The translations under genes and the position numbers were made by a program. From Atherix ibis (Eukaryota; Arthropoda; Insecta; Diptera; Athericidae), in the NCBI GenBank assembly GCA_958298945.1, contig OY282606.1, forward strand, positions 43,909,920 through 43,973,919: 64,000 nucleotides of DNA. The letters run 5' to 3'. The notes under the pieces were generated by a model. It saw only the letters and a program-made list of their open reading frames with translations. It made no database searches and was not told where the DNA came from. Numbering within the stretch: position 1 is the first letter of the stretch; every line of letters starts with the position of its first letter. Positions 1 through 11,279 of this stretch are shown here, piece by piece.

Positions 1-485
1 TTTATCTGAAAGGGAAATTATTGTTAAGCATCAAAACAATTTATACCAATTGGCGAGAAATAAAAGGCACTTCGGCTATTAAAAACATTTTATTCTGTTA
101 ATCAGGCTACTCAAAAAAATCAGGCTTTTTTCTGTTGAATAAAATATTGTAAAATAATTTTATAACTGGATTGTCGGTTAAAATGTTGGTAAAATTGTGG
201 GCAATTTTTTTAAAATAATACTTCTTTTAAAAACATTTTCAATAATTTTTTCATACTCTCGAGGAAAAAAATAAATTTTTATCTTAAAATAATGCCAAAT
301 TTGAGGATCAAAAACTTTCTTAGTTCTTAAACTTTTTCCTGTCGAAATAAAAATGAAATTTTTAATTTTTAGAAATAAAAATAAATTGTTTAAAATCGAG
401 TTCTCTATGTCGAAATTTCGACGATCTCTTCCTTTTCTGTTTCTCTTACATTAGCTTGACTTTCCAATTTTAGTTTGTTTATATA
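1..485. other. AT-rich non-coding stretch
   Basis: Very AT-rich sequence running up to the left end of the first mariner. I see no splice-supported exon, no transposase motif and no repeat structure in it. Confidence 0.6.
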
Positions 486-1760
486 TTGGGTTGGTGCAAA
501 AGTAATGACGTTTTTTTACATATACAATTAAACATTTTTTTTTAATTTGTATTATTTATATAATCAATTATATAATTTCCTTCCGTTCTTATAACCTCCT
601 CCCATCTTTCTATCAACTTATTAATACCATTAGTGTAAAATTCCTTGGATTTTGATGCGAAATATGTAGAAAAGGATGTTTTTACCTGCTCTATTGTATC
701 AAATTTTTTGTCATTTAAAAAATTTTGCAGTGATCGGAATAAATGAAAATCGGAAGGAGCAAGATCTGGAGAATACGGTGGATGCTTGATAACATGCCAA
801 TTCAGCTTGTGTTGGGTCATCATAGCCACATGTGGTCGCGCGTTGTCGTGATGAAACACTACCCCTTTTCTGTTTACCAATTCTGGTCTATCCTTTTGAA
901 GGACGATGTTCAATTTGGATAATTGCTGACAATATCGTTCTGCTGTAATTTTCTGATTGCATTCCAAGAGTTCAAAATACACAATACCCTTACAATCCCA
1001 CCAAACACAAAGCATAACTTTTTTTTGATGGATTTCGGCTTTCGAAGTTGTTAATGGGGCTTGTCCAGGTATAGCCCAATGTCTATTTCTTGTCACGTTG
1101 TTGTACACGACCCATTTCTCATGTCCCGTTACCAAACGATGCAAAAAAGGTTCATATTTTTGTCTCGCACTCAAAGCAACGCACGTTGAAACACGATCCA
1201 ATAAATTGGCAGCCGGCAATTGATGAGGTATCCAAACGTCGTACCGCGAAACCATCCCCATACGCTTCAAATGCCTTAATACGATTGTATGCTTGACTCC
1301 CATCATCGACGCGATCTCCCTGGGATTAAGACGTGGATTGGTGTCAATTATAACTTTTAACTTGTCCTCATCAGACTTCAATGGCCGCCCGGTACGTGGT
1401 TTATCAATTAGTGAAAAATCCCCAGATCGGAATTTTGTAAACCATCTTTGTGCCTGCCGAACTTTGATGACATCTGCTCCATACACTTTCAAATGTTTTT
1501 GGTTGCCACACTCGCGGTATTGTCTTTACGGAATTCATAAAGTAAATAATGACAGAAATGCACTTTATCGACCGACATTTTGAAAAAATACAAGGGCTCT
1601 TCACTGTACTCTGGCCAGGCCAAAACTGAATAGAAAGTTGAGGGAAAGCATCCTTTATATAATGCAATCATTTAAAAGAAGATACTATTCATCATTTCTG
1701 AAGAAAAAATTTTTTTACCTGGGATCATAAAAAACCGTCATAACTTTTGCACCAACCCAA
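486..1760 (-). mobile_element. Mariner element A1 (cecropia-like), complete ends
   Basis: A 1275-bp Tc1/mariner element bounded by 25-bp terminal inverted repeats at 486-510 and 1736-1760 that differ at one base and begin TTGGGTTGGTGCAAAAGT, the type known from the cecropia group (which includes human Hsmar1). The repeats are flanked by TA on both sides (484-485 and 1761-1762), the usual mariner target duplication. The single gene lies on the minus strand. Both ends are intact, so the copy could in principle still be recognised by a related transposase supplied elsewhere, but its own transposase is broken. Confidence 0.92.
542..1578 (-). pseudogene. Mariner A1 transposase, frameshifted, first catalytic Asp lost
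   Basis: Cut-and-paste transposase that would bind the inverted repeats and cut DNA with a three-acid metal site. Reading starts at MSVDK (1578), and a frameshift near 1490 joins it to a long frame of 316 codons. In order one sees the N-terminal helix-turn-helix (QRWFTKFRSGDF, then IASMMGVKHTIVLRHL), the WIPHQL linker, the first catalytic block, HHDNARPH with the second Asp, and [13 protein letters not shown] with the third. The first block reads TGHEKW where the family has TGDEKW, so the first catalytic Asp is His. I count 31 residues between the second and third Asp where the family has 34, an in-frame loss of three codons. With the frameshift, this is a dead gene. Length (about 345 codons) is normal for the family. 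Confidence 0.9.
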
Positions 1761-1762
1761 TA

Positions 1763-3248
1763 TAAGGTCCCTACGGTATGAGCTAGATGCTACGATACAG
1801 TGAAAAAATTATGAGAGCAGAATATCCTATCTCAACTTTCGAAGAGACCATTTGGCGATCTGTAAATGTGTGAGTTAGATGGAATCGGTATTTGTTACTT
1901 GGATGGACCAGTTATAGGATATTCGATTTTTTCCTCTGAAGAAATTAAACTTCGGAGCACCTCCTCAGCAATTGCAAGGCCATTCTTTGCTTCGGCATCT
2001 TGGTTTGGGATTCACTAGTACCTACACAATTTTTCAATTCGCAAAAAGCTTCAATATTTCTATTATTTGAGTTACGGTTACTCACCACAAAATACCTCAT
2101 TAATCGAGGTGGTTTGAGACTATGTGCCAAAAAAGATTGGCTTTTTAACACAGTGCGATATGAATATGGAATTTTCAAAATGATTGTGTTTTACACCTGT
2201 TTTTTCTTCAAATGTTATATGTTCAGCCATATAATGATTTCAAATAAATGGGCAAACTAGAAACACCTATGCAGGGTTGTTAAATTAGGTTTTATATCGT
2301 CATATACTCGTAATTGATATGTAAAATGATATCTTATCATGTGATATAATTTGCGTTTTTTTAGATCTGCCCGCCTTTTAGATTTTAGTGAATTTACTTG
2401 TTGAAGGTAACAGTTCGGCACTTAATATAAGAAAAAAATGTTCGACATTCGAAACTGCGAACACTGTAAAACTAAAAATCGAGAAATTACTGTGAAATTT
2501 TTATATTTTTATACAATTTTTTAACAAATTTAAAGGAAAATATACAATAATAACCATATTCAGATTTCAAACTAATGTGTAATTCTGTCGAAGATACTTT
2601 AAAAGAAATGGGTTTTTCTGGAAGTATAACAGTTGCAGTTATTTATTGGGACAATTGTATTTTTTTTTAAATTTATGAATTGCCTAATTTACAAGTGAAG
2701 TAAATCGATCTACTTTTCTATTACACGTATGTAACCAATTTTGTATATCAGGAATGGGGTAGTTTAACATCATTTGTCAGTAAAAATATTCCGACATAAA
2801 AGTTCAATCATCCAAAATTATTCGATTATTTTCAAATATCCAAATTACCCTTAATGCATGCTCTTTATTTCGATAAGCTTTCACATAAATACTTCTTTTG
2901 ATAGGAAAAATCAACAATTTATTTCGTTGTTATTAGCATTATTTATTTTTCTTCACGATAGTAGTATTTTCGGTTATTGTTTTTTTAAAAAGTAAATATT
3001 GAACGCAGCTACTTATTTATTTATTTAAGGTCGCCTTATTGACAAAAATTACAAATTGAAAATTCTTTGATTCACGGATGACTGAATTCTTTTGTTGACG
3101 TTTATTTCAATACATTTTTATGCCAAGAAATATGAAAATAATTACCCAAATGCAGTATATTCATCTCAATCTGAATCCATGGTTCCAATTCTTCGTTTTG
3201 GTGCTGTATTTATGTCTTATTATCCTGTTTATTCATACGTAATTTGTA
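1763..3248. other. Intergenic DNA, mostly without recognisable features
   Basis: Apart from the weak minus-strand exon candidate at 1895-1998, this AT-rich stretch shows no transposon ends or coding signal. A minus-strand frame from 2178 to 1945 is open, and an internal GTGAGT donor-like site (minus strand, near 2086) lies in it, but I could not build a consistent gene. Confidence 0.45.
1895..1998 (-). CDS. Possible terminal exon of an unidentified minus-strand gene
   Basis: On the minus strand, after a weak AG acceptor at 2000-1999, a frame of 34 codons runs to a TAA at 1897-1895. It starts DAEAKNGLAIAEEVL and ends PITGPSK, a helical, hydrophilic, protein-like composition unlike the AT-driven shadow ORFs nearby. 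The acceptor lacks a good pyrimidine tract, and the preceding exon, which should end in phase 1, was not found; the nearest donor-like site upstream (GTGAGT near 2086) is in the wrong phase. It may be a real exon, a relic, or chance. I recognise no family. Confidence 0.22.
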
Positions 3249-3443
3249 CGAGGTCTGTTCAAAAAGTATCGGAAATTTTGAATTTCCGCGGGTTACGTAT
3301 ATTCGATTTTCGATTTTTTTGTGGCTTCATATTGGTACTCATGTCTCTCACTTATGCCGACAAGTTCGGCCATTTTGAATATTCAGTTAATTTTTGACAG
3401 CTGCTTTGCTTGTACATGTTTTGGCTCGTCTTCGATTTTTGCC
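3249..3443 (+). repeat. Left arm of the B1 long inverted repeat
   Basis: Contains the mariner B 5' terminus and leader (GCTGCTTTGCTTGTACATG within it). It is inverted at 3946-4140 with only scattered mismatches, so the pair could form a long hairpin. The arm ends at TTTTTGCC, where an internal deletion begins. Confidence 0.85.
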
Positions 3444-3917
3444 GATTTTCTACCAAAAACAGTATCGCATTTACATTGCTAAGCAGCTGTTGGACTCTGT
3501 CCGCGACGACCCAAATTTTCTCCAGAGGGTCATAACTGGTGACGAATCATGGGTTTATGGTTATAACGTGGAAACCAAAGCTCAATCATCCCAATGAAAG
3601 TTGCCGCACGAGCCAAGACCGAAAAAAGCACGCCAAGTTCGGTCAAATGTGAAGGTTTTGTTTACAGTTTTCTTCGATTCCGGGGCGTGTTGCATCATGA
3701 GTTCTTGCCACAGGGTAGAACGGTCAATAATGAATAATACCTGTAAGTTATGCGCAAGTTGCGCGAATCAATCGGCCAAAAACACCCGGTTTTGGGGAAG
3801 AACAAAAATTGGTTTTTGCACCATGACAACGCCCCTGCTCACGCATCGTTGCTTGTGCGCGAATTTTTGGCCAAAAACAACACACTAGCCCCCTGCGACT
3901 TTTTCTTGTTCCCGAAA
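3444..3917 (+). pseudogene. Mariner B1 transposase fragment
   Basis: Middle part of a B-family transposase. FYQKQYRIYIAKQLLDSVRD leads into the first catalytic block TGDESWVYGY, then a TGA at 3596-3598 and frame changes follow. Later pieces (PRPKKARQVRSNVKVL, and HDNAPAH readable in another frame) show where the second catalytic region was. The third catalytic Asp region survives only as CD(F)FLFP just before the fold-back junction at about 3917. The DNA-binding N-terminus is missing. Confidence 0.8.
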
Positions 3918-3945
3918 CAGATTCTTTGATCCTTTTTTTGGAATG

Positions 3946-4140
3946 GGCAAAAATCGAAGACGAGCCAAAACACGTACAAGCAAAGCAGCTGTCAAAAATT
4001 AACTGAACATTCAAAATAACCGAACTTGTCAGCATAGATGAGAGACATAAGTACCAACATAACGCCACAAAAAAATCGAAAATCAAATATACGTAATCCG
4101 CGGAAATTCAAAATTCGTGATACTTTTTGAACATACCTCG
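3946..4140 (-). repeat. Right arm of the B1 long inverted repeat
   Basis: Reverse complement of the 3249-3443 arm. The inverted 5' sequence actually begins at about 3917, where ATTCTTTGATCC is the inverse of the transposase start region in the intact relative, so the copied stretch is about 224 bp. Confidence 0.85.
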
Positions 4141-5235
4141 TATACTTGGAAAATACTTTTTTTTCTTGATAGGATTTAATATCTTTAATTTGAACATAGA
4201 TTAAACATATATCTTAAGTTATAAATAATGTTTTAACTATGTCGAAAAAGTAATAATAAGTAAATACAATTATTTAAAAATAATTTTTCGTATAAGTTTT
4301 TTTTGCGAAACTTTTACTATCTTTCTGCAAATGAAAGATTATTTTTTTATCATTTATTGTGTAGAACATATATATAAATACTTAATTTGTCCATCTGTAA
4401 ATATAGTTTGTTTATATGTATCTATTGGACATCGAGAGACCTACGAATTCTGTGTACTATAAAATATATTTCCGAGATACTATAAAATCCATCAGCATTT
4501 TTTCTTTATGCTTCACATTATTTTTGGGATTACTAAAAATAATATAAATTAAGATACATTGAAAAGATATTTCCGTTTATAATTTTATAATAAACTTTAT
4601 TTGAAGAATATCTACTTATAAGTAATTGAGTTAATTGTCATAAAGATACGTTTAAGTCATTAAATTTTATGCATTAAATTTAAAATAAAAATAAAATATT
4701 TTAAATTTTTTAATTTAAAATAAAAATAAAATATTTTATCATTAAATTTTATGAATTAAAAAAAAAGACTAGTCAACAAACAGTAAAATTGCAACTTTTT
4801 AAAGTAAAAATGTAAACAGTAAAATTGTATCTTTTTTTATTGACTTTCCAATAAACTAAACTTAAAGAATAAAAAATAAATGCTTATCAATAAATTTATA
4901 TAGTTTTTGATAAATATCAATTCCGTTTTTTTGTCTTGCCACATAAACCTTTAAAGTAGCATCTGAAAATCAATAAATGTAGTTTTGAAAAATTGTTCAA
5001 ATTATATTTAAAATAAATTTTGCAAAATGTCCTTATCTGAAACAGTTAGTCAACCTAAATAATTTCATATCTTTTTTAATATAAATGATAATTTGATTTT
5101 TTTGTTGTCTCAGTTTAAAATTTTCTATTAATCGGTACTTGTTTTTCATAATTTCATATTTTGATGATCGATCAGTCCTATTTTTTTCAAAGTTTAATGT
5201 AGAAAACTTGCATGATCTAACAACTCCGCCAATTG
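4141..5235. other. AT-rich intergenic DNA with a tandem duplication
   Basis: No coding signal. The only structure I see is an identical 27-bp A/T-rich unit at 4677-4703 and 4712-4738, and a looser repeat of CAGTAAAATTG at about 4780-4830. Confidence 0.55.
4677..4738. repeat. 27-bp direct repeat, two identical copies
   Basis: The unit beginning AATTTAAAATAAAAATAAAA occurs at 4677-4703 and 4712-4738, separated by 8 bp; simple replication slippage is the likely cause. Confidence 0.75.
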
Positions 5236-6380
5236 CGAAGGCAATATGATAAAATAGTAATAAATGCAAGAAGTGTAGCTGATATCAGCGAAACGATATT
5301 ATCTTTATAATTTAGTTTTCATAAAAATACGCCATACGAAATTTTATAAAAATCCCTTAATTAGTTTAGTTTTGACAGTCATTGGAAGGAGACAATCTTG
5401 GTGTTTTTTATTAATATGAAAAAAAGTGAATTTCTTATGTCCATAAAACTATATTTTTTGAGGAAAAAACAAATTTCTGTTATCAAAACCACGCTTGAAA
5501 AGTATAATGGTGACTCCTCATCATCGTATGTAATGATTCAAATGTGGTTTACTGAATTCCGTTGTGGTCGTACGAGAACCAATAATGCTGAGCATTCAGG
5601 ACGTCTTATGACATGGTGAACATCTCAAAAGAACTTGTAGGCAACATCTTATATGAAATTTTGGGTAAAAAAAAGCTATAAGCATGGCATGTTTGCTAAC
5701 ACCTAACCAAACACATGTTCGTACAGCAACTTCAATGGAGTGTTTCGATATTTTTAATCGTAATCCAAATAAATTTTTGTGTTTATTCATATCTCTTGAT
5801 GAAACATAGATTCACTATTACATACCAGAAATCAAAGTGTACTTAAAACAATGCACTTATACTGGTGAATGTACCACAAAGAAGGTAAAAAAGTTTTTAT
5901 GGTTCTATCGTCAAGAAAGGTTATGGCTACGGTTTTCTGGTATGCACATGGTATAATTTTCATCGACTATCTTTAAAAAAACGATAACAAGAAAATATGA
6001 TACAGCATTATTAGACCAGTTGAATAATGAAATCGAGACAAAACGACCGCATTTTGGCAAAGAAAAAGGTCCTGTTCCGTTATGACAACGAACCTGCACA
6101 TTAATCGGCAATTGCAACAATAAAATAAGTGGTATTACGGAAAGAAATTAGCATCATAATATATTTCATTTCGTCTATGGGGTTATAGGCGAAACTGAAA
6201 CCTATTTTGCAGTTTGACAAATCGTACTACCCAGATGGTACCAAATGGTACAAAGAATTTGAAATATCGTTTGACGAAGAGTATCGAGCTAAAAGGATAT
6301 TATGTTGAAAAATAAATCAATTTCTGGTGAATAAATAAATTCTCTGTTTCATTTATTGCTGACTTATCATACTGCCCTCG
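5236..6380 (+). mobile_element. Old mariner D1, both ends visible
   Basis: A decayed mariner of about 1145 bp. The right end reads GACTTATCATACTGCCCTCG followed by TA, and is shared with the copy ending at 22935. The left end (5236 onward, CGAAGGCAATATGATAA) is its degenerate inverse. The leader TGTAGCTGATATCAGC is shared with the copy at 55373. It is one of four D-family copies in the window, all heavily mutated, so this was an early invasion. Confidence 0.8.
5415..6316 (+). pseudogene. Mariner D1 transposase, multiply disrupted
   Basis: Begins with an ATG-led frame (MKKSEFLMSIKLYFLRKKQ) matching the N-terminus of the other D copies. Helix-turn-helix remnants (WFTEFRCGRTRTNNAEHSGR) follow, then many stops and frame changes. 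KVMATVFWYAHGIIFIDYL marks the strand before the second catalytic region, and the tail (GTKNLKYRLTKSIELKGYYVEK, after frame correction) marks the C-terminus. The first catalytic block is only visible as ETxIHYYIPEI. No functional protein is possible. Confidence 0.75.
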
Positions 6381-7156
6381 TATATATGTAGAATGTTTTG
6401 TTTTTTATAACAGTTGCCATTTTTGTTTTTCTTAACAAAATATTAAAGCATATTTTCTTTTTATCAAAATGCAAGTGTGAATAAAGCACTCTTAATTACA
6501 GACTATTTTTTCTAGAATGCTTTTTTTCCTCTTTGACAAATAGAAAAATTCTAACTTCAAATAGTATAAAAGGACAACATTTTCTTTTATTCATAATTAA
6601 CAATTGGTGGTTTTTATTTACCATAAATATTATACCATTTTTGTTACTAATTTGAATATCCTTTTAAATCATATAAATAAATGCAGATCCTTACTTAAAT
6701 AAGTAAAATAAACTTCATTTTATTTATAAAAATAAAAATTCTTTCATTTCTTTTCAATTTATTCATTAAATAATTAATTTAAATGAAATCTAAAACAATC
6801 AAATCCAACAGCATAAATTTTTTGCTAAAAGGAAAATAAATAAAGGATTCGCTAAATACTAATTAAGGATAAGACTAAATTGAATAATTAGATGAGAGTC
6901 TTTTAAAAAAATGTTCATTTCATCTTTAGAATTTTTAACACAATCTATTAGTTGTTTCGAATGGGTGAGAAAGTGTGTACCCTACATAGTCTGTAAGGTT
7001 AAATGTAGCTGTGAGACTACGATCGAAAGGATGAGTGTTAAATTGTTGGTTATGTTGGCTTCATTAATTATAAAATAGGAATGTTCAAGTTTGGTTATCT
7101 TTGTAAAATAATATTTTGTTTGAAATTTTTCGAAAGTTTTTCTGAATGTATTGTAG
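6381..7156. other. AT-rich non-coding stretch upstream of a host gene
   Basis: No transposon or repeat recognised. Earlier exons of the gene at 7157-8510 should lie here or further upstream, but I could not identify one with confidence. Confidence 0.5.
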
Positions 7157-8510
7157 GGAATTGAAATTGTGCTCTGGGTAGTTAATATATTACGACAAAA
7201 TAATTTTTTTACACATGTAGAGTATCTAGAATCCTTTAATTTATTTGTGAATGAACATATTACTACAATTCCTGATGTCGTATACCTGAAAGCAAAGATC
7301 TTTAAAAATGAATGTGAAATGCTTCTAGTGAAGTAAGTATAAGTGGCTATGATATCTTTTCAATTCGAGAATAATCCTTAATTCGTGAATATACATACAT
7401 ATGTGAGCATTTGATTTCCTTTTCTTCCTTTTTTTAAAATTTGAATGCAAATTTGAGAAAGTGTAAAATTGCGTAGATAGCGTTCATGTCAGTCTTTTAT
7501 TATTTGTAACAGTAGATTTTCTATTGATGGATTGTATTTGTTGGATAGAGGAAGTGGACAGGGTAGAGACAGGGTAAGTTTAATGTATTATGCAAAAATA
7601 ATAACCAATAATATAAAATTAAATATAATCTATAATCAAGGACACATTTGCATTGAATTTTTCTATTCTGAGGGTGGTTTTGAACAGAACGTGAAAATAT
7701 GTTATAAAAATTTATTGGCAAAGTTAAAGTTATTGTTATCATTTTTTATTTAGCTTTTTTTTACCTGTTTAGTATTTTATCTTGCAATGCAACAAAAGTA
7801 AACTTGTGAATGAAGTCAGGAGAAAATATCATAATAACGAGCTTATATTAATTGGTATTTATTTGACACAAAGATCAACTGAATTATGAATCCAACAAGA
7901 GTATCGTGGGGTGGTTTTGAATCCTTTTTTTTTTAATCCAACCTTGTTCTTTAAGTTTCTTTTACGACACATAATTACTAATGGGGAAGAGTAGAAAATT
8001 TTCTATGGAATTTTATCAACATGAGAGAAAGTAGAAAATGAAATGCAAATACAAAATTCTTTTGGAAATTATTTAAATCACTTAGAAAAATGTATATATA
8101 TTTTAAGATAAAGGTTTTGGGATTGAAAGCGATGAATACGATTTTAAAAAAATAAGATAGTCTTTTGTATAATTATGAAATACGTTAGCGTGGGTTAATA
8201 TAAAATTTTCGATCAAATAAAACAAAAATCATCAACAAAAATGTTGAAATAAATAAAAAAAATACAAAAATTCTGCTGGTTATTTTTAGTTTTAAGAATA
8301 ATTTTGGATATGTTTTGTTAAGGAATATTTTTTAATTAATAAAAAAGAACCAACAATTTTTTTCTGCTTTATACTCGTATATTCTCTTTTTTTTAAATTA
8401 TTGTCTCGTCAAAAATTTTGTTGAAATTTTAGGCAGGAGACGCTTATTCAAAGAAGTACAATTTATACGTAGACCAGAATAAATATGACCCACCCTCCAT
8501 AAAGGAGTGA
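7157..8510 (+). CDS. Three-exon host gene (3' part), unidentified protein
   Basis: Three exons fit together in phase. Exon 7157-7332 follows a TTGTAG acceptor and ends at a consensus GTAAGTAT donor; it codes 58 residues starting GIEIVLWVVNILRQNN and passing through VEYLESFNLFVNEH. Exon 7513-7573 follows TTGTAACAG, supplies the last base of the split codon, ends at another consensus donor (GTAAGT, 7574) and codes RFSIDGLYLLDRGSGQGRDR. Exon 8433-8510 follows GAAATTTTAG in the same phase, codes AGDAYSKKYNLYVDQNKYD and four more sense codons, and stops at TGA 8508-8510. Introns are 180 and 859 bp. The residue mix (helical first exon, charged tail) looks like a soluble or peripheral protein. I do not recognise the family and the start lies upstream. 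Two consensus donors and two phase matches make chance unlikely. Confidence 0.55.
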
Positions 8511-9282
8511 AGAAATAGAAATGAAATCATCCTTTCAGAATAGAGAGAAAAATTCTACCAAAAAGACAAAGTCTTACGAATCAAAACGCCCAATTCTAGA
8601 AATGAAGAATTTCACCCCATACAGGAAGGGGGTTTGTTGCCTGAGGAACAGACTAGCTCATTGGTTTTTGGGTTGGTATTTGAATCTGTGGGTTGAGGGT
8701 GACTGGTTACTGGTTGTCTGCGTTATTTAATGGCTAGCTTTCTGCCTTCCTTGATGGTTGGCTGGCTGACTGGCTGGTTGCTCGGCTTGCCTTTCTGACT
8801 GCTTTTCGACCTTCCTGGCTAGCTGACTACTAAGCCAAAAGATAGGGAAAGTGAAGCTGAGTACACATTGAGGGGCGATTACTTGAACGAGTTTCGAGTT
8901 TACCATTGCGCTGTTGCTCACAAACGCTTCCAACCACTTCAGTTCCTGTCCGATTTTGGCTAACAGCCCCATTGATTGTTTGTTCATTATGTTACACGTT
9001 CGAAAGTATTTCGCTTTTTCAAGTTTTCAAGTTTATAAGCTCGTCTAAACTAGAAGGAAATTTAGTGAAGTTAATTGATTCAACGCCATTTATAATTGTC
9101 AAAAATGATTTTGAATTTATTTTTCATATTTTGCATATTTAATTAATATTTTTCTTCATAGCAATTATTTTGATTATTTTTTTACATGTTATTTTTTTTC
9201 TAGAAATATAATTTGTGGAGTTAATTGTAATACAAATTTATTTTCCCTCCTTCTAGTTTTAATCCTATCCGGATTTTTCTAC
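8511..9282. other. Intergenic region with a degenerate CTGG/GGCT simple repeat
   Basis: Between about 8640 and 8830 the sequence is unusually GC-rich for the window and built of degenerate repeats such as GGTTGGCTGGCTGACTGGCT. Both strands are open there only because of this composition (the minus-strand frame reads SQPASQPANHQG). The rest is ordinary AT-rich DNA. Confidence 0.55.
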
Positions 9283-9802
9283 CTAATGAAATTTTTTTAA
9301 CATTTTAAGAAATCTTGTGATTAATTTCTTTTTAAATACCGACAAGTGTAAATGGGGAAGGTCACAGAAGAGCATTATGGTGGTAGGATAATCGGATATA
9401 CAACTTTTTATAACGAGCGACGCCCAAATCATGAACGAAGGGTACATTTGGGTTACAATGAATAACTTTGTTACGAACATAGAACGGGGCATCATCGATT
9501 TTTCGGAGGATTTTAGATTGAAGGGTTTGGATGCAATAGGAATTGGAACGCTTAGTAGAACCTCATCGTTCAATAACGTATGACCAGATCGGTTTTAAAA
9601 TTGTCCTGTTGATTAAAAGTTTGTTGTTTGATGTTAGTTTTTAACGGTTATCCAGTAGTCCAAGTAGTAGTCGATAACGTTTGTTAAGTTCAAGTCCTTT
9701 TAATTTCGTGTGAAGAGTCCAAATAAGTCGTTTGTATAGGTTTAGTCCCAGGAAGTGTACTTTGTCTTTTGGTAGAATGATGTTGTCATTAACCTACACA
9801 TA

Positions 9803-11094
9803 CAGGGTGGACCATTTAGAAGTTCCATTTTAAAAAGTAAATAAAAAAAATCAGTGTATGTTTTTTCAAATTTCCGGTTTTATTAAAAAGATTGAACCTT
9901 GAAATTTAAGAATGAAACACGACATCATTTAAATGACTGCCACGGCTGGCGTTACAGTACCCCATTCGCTCGACCCAATTTGTCAGTACATTTTCGATTG
10001 TCCGGGCCTGTATCTCTTCAATGGCAACTTTGATTTCGTGTTTCAAGGCCTCCAAGCTTGTCTCTGGATGGCTTGCGCAACATTTATCCTTAAGGCTCCC
10101 CACAGAAAATAATCCAACGGGCTCAAATCACAGCTCCGAGGCGGCCAATAATCATCAGAATTTCGGCTGATTATTCGGTTTTCGAAAGCAGTGCCCAAAA
10201 ATTGGATTGTTACGTTGGCTGTGTGACAATTGGCTCCGTCCTGTGGAAACCAAATGTCGTCCATACCATTCTCTTCAACTTTTAGAAACAAAAATTCGTT
10301 GAGCATGCCACGATAGCGCTCACCATTGACCGTAACGGCGGCCCCGTCATCGTTTTCGAAGAAAAACGGGCCAATGATTCCATTCCAAAATCCCCACCAA
10401 ACCGTGACTCGTTGTGAATGCATCGGCTTTTCCATGGTGACGTATGATTTTCTGAGCTCCAGATGCGACAATTTTCTTTGTTGCCATACCCACCGAGGTG
10501 GAAATGGGCCTCATCCGAAAAGATGATGTTTCGGTAAAAATGCTCATCTTCGGCCAATTGATCTTGAGCCCATTGGGCAAAGCGAAAACGCATCGGATGG
10601 TCATGCGGCTTTAGTTGTTGGACTAATTGAACTTTGTAAGCTTTCATACCGAGGTCTTTGTGCAAAATTCTCAACGGAGACGTGCGAGAACTGTTCAATT
10701 CCTGAGAACGGTGACGAGTTGATGTTGATGGATGATCACTGACAATTTCAGCAACGGCGGCAATATTCTCGGTCGTACGCACTGTCTTAGAGCGGGAACA
10801 AGTTGCTTTGGCAACCAACAAACCAGTTTCGCGAACTCGCTTCACGAATTTGTGCACAAATTCACGTGATGGCATTCAATCTTTCTTTTTTTAAATTTCT
10901 CACAGTTTGGGTTGAAGACTCACCACTTTGGAAGTAAGTTCTCAATATTTCCCATTTTTTTTCAAGCGTATGGATTAACATTTCGTAAAATTCTGACTTT
11001 CAACTAACAATCTGTCAATTCGTGTTGACATTTAACACTCTAGTACTTCAAATAAATAGTATTTCAAAATGAAACCGCTAGATGGACCACCCTA
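9803..11094 (-). mobile_element. DD41D mariner F1 (rosa-like), complete ends
   Basis: A 1292-bp element with imperfect inverted ends (left CAGGGTGGACCATTTAGAAG; right inverse TAGGGTGGTCCATCTAGCGG), flanked by TA at 9801-9802 and 11095-11096. It lies inside a Jockey-like LINE, so it arrived later than the LINE. It is the best preserved of six F-family pieces in the window. Confidence 0.88.
9906..10981 (-). pseudogene. DD41D transposase, all three catalytic Asp present but frameshifted
   Basis: Reading begins at MLIHTLEKKWEILRTYFQSG (10981), shifts frame near 10870 into FVHKFVKRVRETG, then runs through the second DNA-binding part (SQELNSS...LRILHKDLGMKAYK) to FSDEAHFHLGG (first Asp). A second shift near 10470 leads to VTVWWGFWNGIIGPFFFEN, TVNGERYRGML, WFPQDGANCHTA (second Asp) and PPRSCDLSPLDYFLWG (third Asp). 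Exactly 41 residues separate the last two Asp, the hallmark of the DD41D (rosa) clade rather than classical DD34D mariner. A third shift near 10080 precedes the C-terminal ASRGSHLNDVVFHS. Only frame breaks appear to inactivate it. Confidence 0.88.
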
Positions 11095-11279
11095 TATATA
11101 GAGATGGGTGAGTAATTCTGATCATTTACTTTCAGTCTCCACCTCTTAAATCAGTCTTGGAGATTATTGATGTGGAATTGTAGATTTCTGGAAGATATTT
11201 AGAAATAAGATTGGGCTTCGTCCGCATAGGTGGCAGTTATATTTTCGAGCTATACATATTTTATAGGAATGGACCTAGG

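Larger units (their letters stand above)
3249..4140 (+). mobile_element. Mariner B1, fold-back deletion derivative
   Basis: An 892-bp element flanked by TA (3247-3248, 4141-4142), starting CGAGGTCTGTTCAAAAAGT. The full-length relative in this window (38468-39772) has short terminal repeats and a distinct 3' end. Here the 3' end is instead an inverted copy of the element's own 5' end: after TTCCCGAAAC in the transposase the sequence switches to the reverse complement of the 5' untranslated region and runs to the terminus. This gives terminal arms of about 195 bp (3249-3443 and 3946-4140). The 5' gene portion is also deleted between the leader and FYQKQYR. The same right-hand junction occurs in the copy at 27213-27808. 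Confidence 0.88.

Noticed and set aside
8727..8987. Minus-strand ORF with SQPASQPANHQG
   Set aside because: It reads through a degenerate GGCT/CTGG simple repeat, which is open in several frames by composition.
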